Below are positions 7,134 through 8,801 of a DNA stretch of 8,801 nt, piece after piece. The translations under genes and the position numbers were made by a program. The first letter of the stretch is position 1. Every line of letters starts with the position of its first letter. Source of the DNA: Colimorpha_A sp045593985 (GTDB lineage: Bacteria; Bacillota; Clostridia; Oscillospirales; CAG-272). The notes beneath the pieces are model-generated. The model saw only the letters and a program-made list of their open reading frames with translations. It made no database searches and was not told the origin of the DNA. The stretch spans positions 1 through 8,801 of the forward strand of contig JAZNXR010000010.1 of assembly GCA_045593985.1 (NCBI GenBank), read 5' to 3'.

Positions 7134-7156
7134 GAACCTAATTAGCAATTATTCAT

Positions 7157-7478
7157 TTATTCACAACCCCAAAAACAAAAATGTGGAAAATTAAAAAAGT
7201 TTTCCACAAAATGACCGTTTCTGTGGAAAACTTTTAATCAACACCCGACAAAACAGTACGTAAAGCCGATATTTTGACACTTTACAACACAAAAAAACAG
7301 AAATTTCTGTTGATAAAACGGTGGAAAACTCGGGAAAATGTGCAAAACTTTTCCACAGTAAAGTGAATTTTCAACGTATAAATGGCAAATTTTTATAAAT
7401 GCTCGGGCTTTTCCACAGCCCGTGACAAAAATTTTTCGCCAACCCAAAAGTTATCCACAGGGGATAACCTGTGGATAA
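7157..7478. other. Second DnaA-box cluster, gyrB-gyrA interval
   Basis: This AT-rich region, about 5.2 kb from the first cluster, holds at least nine DnaA-box matches. Perfect TTATCCACA boxes are at 7451-7459 (+) and 7470-7478 (-). One-mismatch boxes are TTATTCACA 7157-7165 (+), TTTTCCACA 7182-7190 (-), 7200-7208 (+), 7222-7230 (-), 7349-7357 (+) and 7409-7417 (+), and TTATCAACA 7308-7316 (-). Weaker matches are at 7320-7328 and 7339-7347. No triplet run like that at 1936-1953 follows any box. Candidate roles are an extra origin lobe, a DnaA reservoir, or DnaA control of the downstream genes. No gene is visible here. Confidence 0.85.
7404..7422 (+). repeat. Hairpin with a DnaA box as its loop
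   Basis: CGGGC (7404-7408) and GCCCG (7418-7422) form a perfect 5-bp stem whose 9-base loop (7409-7417) is exactly the DnaA box TTTTCCACA. Not followed by a T-run, so it is not a terminator. Confidence 0.6.
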
Positions 7479-7479
7479 C
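7450..7479. repeat. Perfect 12-bp inverted repeat of two DnaA boxes
   Basis: GTTATCCACAGG (7450-7461) and CCTGTGGATAAC (7468-7479) are exact reverse complements around a 6-base spacer GGATAA. Each arm contains a perfect DnaA box, facing each other. The spacer itself pairs with TTATCC of the left arm, giving an alternative fold. The arrangement suits head-to-head DnaA binding. Confidence 0.85.
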
Positions 7480-7514
7480 GTAGATCAACTTATGTAATCA
7501 GATGAACATAGATA

Positions 7515-7731
7515 AGCCTTCCCCTCAGGGGAAGGTGGATGCGACGCAGTCGCAGACGGATGAGGTGTAGGACGCAAAGCGTCCGTTGCCAAAACAATGT
7601 CACATCATAAATGTAACGCCGTCTTCGACGGCTGATTCGGGAACCACAAAAGCTCACTATATTCGCTTTTGTGAACCCCGTTCACCTCATCCGCTTCACT
7701 TCGTTCAGCACCTTCCCCTGAGGGGAAGGCT
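7515..7731. repeat. Modular hairpin repeat, copy 3 (complete, P-end to P-end)
   Basis: A 217-bp element between inverted AGCCTTCCCCT / AGGGGAAGGCT ends (palindromes 7517-7535 and 7711-7729). Inside are a TGCGAC-GCA-GTCGCA hairpin, GGATGAGGTG, a GGACGC-AAA-GCGTCC hairpin, the AAAACAATGTCACA core (7591-7604), a GCCGTC-TTC-GACGGC hairpin, and an extra long hairpin with CACAAAAGC/GCTTTTGTG arms (about 7646-7674) absent from copy 2. It then ends in the 47 bases identical to copy 2 (7684-7730). It stops 32 bases before the DUF559 gene and therefore lies where that gene's promoter would be. Confidence 0.85.
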
Positions 7732-7752
7732 AAAATCAGTATCCCTTGTTAG

Positions 7753-7758
7753 TATAAT
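7753..7758 (+). promoter_or_regulatory. Possible -10 box for the DUF559 gene
   Basis: TATAAT ends 5 bases before the ATG at 7764, which would put the transcription start at or within the start codon and make the mRNA leaderless. This fits the absence of any SD upstream of 7764. No good -35 hexamer is present at the usual distance (the repeat end is there), so the call is tentative. Confidence 0.3.
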
Positions 7759-7763
7759 AACTT

Positions 7764-8153
7764 ATGAAAAATATTTATAATCCTAATTTGGTAAAAAACT
7801 CTCAAAAGTTGCGTACCGGAATGACTGACGAGGAAAAGCATCTATGGTATGATTTTCTAAAATTTTTGCCTATCACGGTTAATCGTCAAAAAGTTGTTTT
7901 AAATTATATTCTTGATTTCTTCATCGCCTCAAAAAAAGTTGCAATCGAGCTTGACGGCTCTCAGCACGGCAAGGAAGAAAATCACGCAAGAGACAAAACC
8001 CGTGACAAGGTTTTACACGACCTTGGAATTAAGGTATTAAGATACAAAAATCACGATATAAACACAAATTTCGACTCTGTATGCCGGGATATTTTAAGAA
8101 ATCTCGGAATTACCGAGAGCGAATATGTAATAAACAAGCAAAACCTATCTTGA
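7764..8153 (+). CDS. DUF559 family protein, PD-(D/E)xK nuclease-like
   Basis: The 129-aa product has the pattern of DUF559 proteins, small relatives of the very-short-patch-repair (Vsr) endonuclease fold: NPNLV..LRTGMTDEEKHLW near the N-terminus, RQK (41-43), YILDF with D51, and IELDGSQH (61-68) with E62 and D64 as the likely metal-binding residues. It ends with a GIKVLRYKNHDI strand. These match a PD-(D/E)xK nuclease core; activity and substrate are not known for most of the family. The start is the first possible one, since an in-frame TAA lies at 7758-7760, and it agrees with family N-termini; there is no SD. Its codons look more AT-rich than those of gyrB and gyrA, and it interrupts the usual gyrB-gyrA pair, both suggesting acquisition. 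It ends 19 bases before gyrA, so the two may share a transcript. Confidence 0.8.
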   Translation: MKNIYNPNLVKNSQKLRTGMTDEEKHLWYDFLKFLPITVNRQKVVLNYILDFFIASKKVAIELDGSQHGKEENHARDKTRDKVLHDLGIKVLRYKNHDINTNFDSVCRDILRNLGITESEYVINKQNLS

Positions 8154-8172
8154 TTAAGAGAAAGGACATAAA

Positions 8173-8801
8173 ATGAGCAAGCAAGAAGAAAAGAAGCCGA
8201 TTATTTATCCCGACCAGAAGATAGTCGACATTGAAATGGAAAAGGAAGTTAAAAACTCCTTTATCCAGTACTCTATGAGCGTAATTATCTCCCGTGCGCT
8301 TCCTGACGTCCGTGACGGTATGAAGCCCGGTCAGAGAAGAATTCTTTACGCTATGTATGAGGACAACCTCACCCATGATAATCCCTTCCGTAAGTCGGCA
8401 ACGACTGTCGGTAACGTTCTCGGACGTTACCATCCGCACGGTGACTCGGCAGTTTACGGCACGATGGTAAGAATGGCGCAGAACTTCTCCTACCGTTATC
8501 AGCTCGTCGAGGGTAAGGGTAACTACGGCTCGATCGACGGCGATCCCCCTGCAGCATACCGTTATACCGAAGCCCGTCTTTCACGTCTGAGTGACGAGAT
8601 GATGCGTGATCTCGGCAAGAACGTCGTTAAGATGAACAGAAACTTTGATAACACACGTGACGAGCCTGACGTGCTTCCTTCACGCTTCCCTAACTTCCTT
8701 GTAAACGGAGCTGTCGGAATTGCAGTCGGTATGGCGACGAACGTTCCGCCTCATAACCTCGGAGAGGTTATTGATGCAACGGTATTCCGTATGGAAAACC
8801 C
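8173..8801 (+). CDS. gyrA: DNA gyrase subunit A, N-terminal part (cut by window end)
   Basis: GyrA cuts and rejoins DNA in the gyrase A2B2 complex. 209 complete codons are present; the rest lies beyond the window. The start ATG has the SD AAAGGA (8161-8166) 6 bases upstream, and the sequence follows the family from IEMEKEVKNSFIQYSMSVI onwards. The catalytic tyrosine is Y131 in RYTEARLS (E. coli Y122). The quinolone-resistance-determining region reads HPHGDSAVYGTMVRMAQ: serine S92 is kept, but the usual acidic residue four places later is glycine, G96. The region around PPHNLGEVID is normal. It is 19 bases downstream of the DUF559 gene rather than of gyrB, so its promoter may lie in or before that gene. 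Confidence 0.97.
   Translation, partial: MSKQEEKKPIIYPDQKIVDIEMEKEVKNSFIQYSMSVIISRALPDVRDGMKPGQRRILYAMYEDNLTHDNPFRKSATTVGNVLGRYHPHGDSAVYGTMVRMAQNFSYRYQLVEGKGNYGSIDGDPPAAYRYTEARLSRLSDEMMRDLGKNVVKMNRNFDNTRDEPDVLPSRFPNFLVNGAVGIAVGMATNVPPHNLGEVIDATVFRMEN

Noticed and set aside
5919..7148. 409-aa open frame on the - strand opposite gyrB
   Set aside because: Antisense by-product of gyrB codon use that begins inside the repeats at 7048-7133; no family features.
7274..7302. TTGACA at 7274-7279 as a promoter -35 box
   Set aside because: No acceptable -10 hexamer lies 16-18 bases downstream, and the surroundings are simple AT-rich DNA.
7470..7515. DnaA-trios in the second box cluster
   Set aside because: Bases after the 7470-7478 box contain TAG and TTA triplets, but they are not in a steady 3-base register nor on the strand expected from the box direction.

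Overview
The window is the replication-origin neighbourhood of a bacterial chromosome, most likely a member of the Clostridia (Bacillota). The gene order is dnaA - dnaN - recF - remB - gyrB - (DUF559) - gyrA, all on the + strand. This is the classic Gram-positive origin block. GyrB has the short Gram-positive form (640 aa from the chosen start) and a RemB/DUF370 gene lies between recF and gyrB. Moderate GC, AAAGGA-type ribosome binding sites and the style of the intergenic repeats suggest a gut-type clostridium such as Oscillospirales/Ruminococcaceae or a relative. The family is inference; the phylum is well supported.

Layout. 28-1431 is dnaA, almost complete in its upstream context (only 27 bases precede it). 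1432-2046 is a long dnaA-dnaN spacer. Its first half is two copies of a hairpin-rich repeat, and its second half is an origin: a DnaA-box cluster, then an in-phase run of CTA-like triplets (DnaA-trios), then an AT-rich stretch. 2047-3189 is dnaN, overlapping recF (3186-4253) by ATGA. 4254-4505 is repeat DNA ending right at a strong SD. From there a small remB gene starts at a GTG (4506-4742). 4743-5000 holds a complete palindrome-ended repeat and the gyrB leader. gyrB is 5001-6923. 6924-7763 is an 840-base spacer with two more repeat families, a second and striking DnaA-box cluster (7157-7478), and another copy of the palindrome-ended repeat. 7764-8153 encodes a DUF559 (PD-(D/E)xK-like) protein wedged 19 bases upstream of gyrA, which starts at 8173 and runs off the window.

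How it works together. DnaA binds its boxes, assembles on the trios and opens the AT-rich DNA. DnaN is the clamp of the replisome loaded there, RecF acts at gaps and stalled forks, and GyrB/GyrA form the gyrase that removes positive supercoils ahead of forks. RemB is a small DNA-binding regulator in the only species where it is well studied. The DUF559 gene does not belong to this conserved set and looks like an insertion.

Most noteworthy: (1) a second DnaA-box cluster between gyrB and gyrA, with two perfect boxes in a perfect 12-bp inverted repeat and another box forming exactly the loop of a hairpin; (2) a modular repeat family whose framework is constant while hairpin stems change with base pairing kept; (3) a clear box-plus-trio unwinding module in the dnaA-dnaN gap; (4) GyrA with glycine at the usually acidic quinolone-determining position; (5) repeats that create false N-terminal extensions for remB and gyrB. 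No rRNA, tRNA, CRISPR array or transposase gene was seen.
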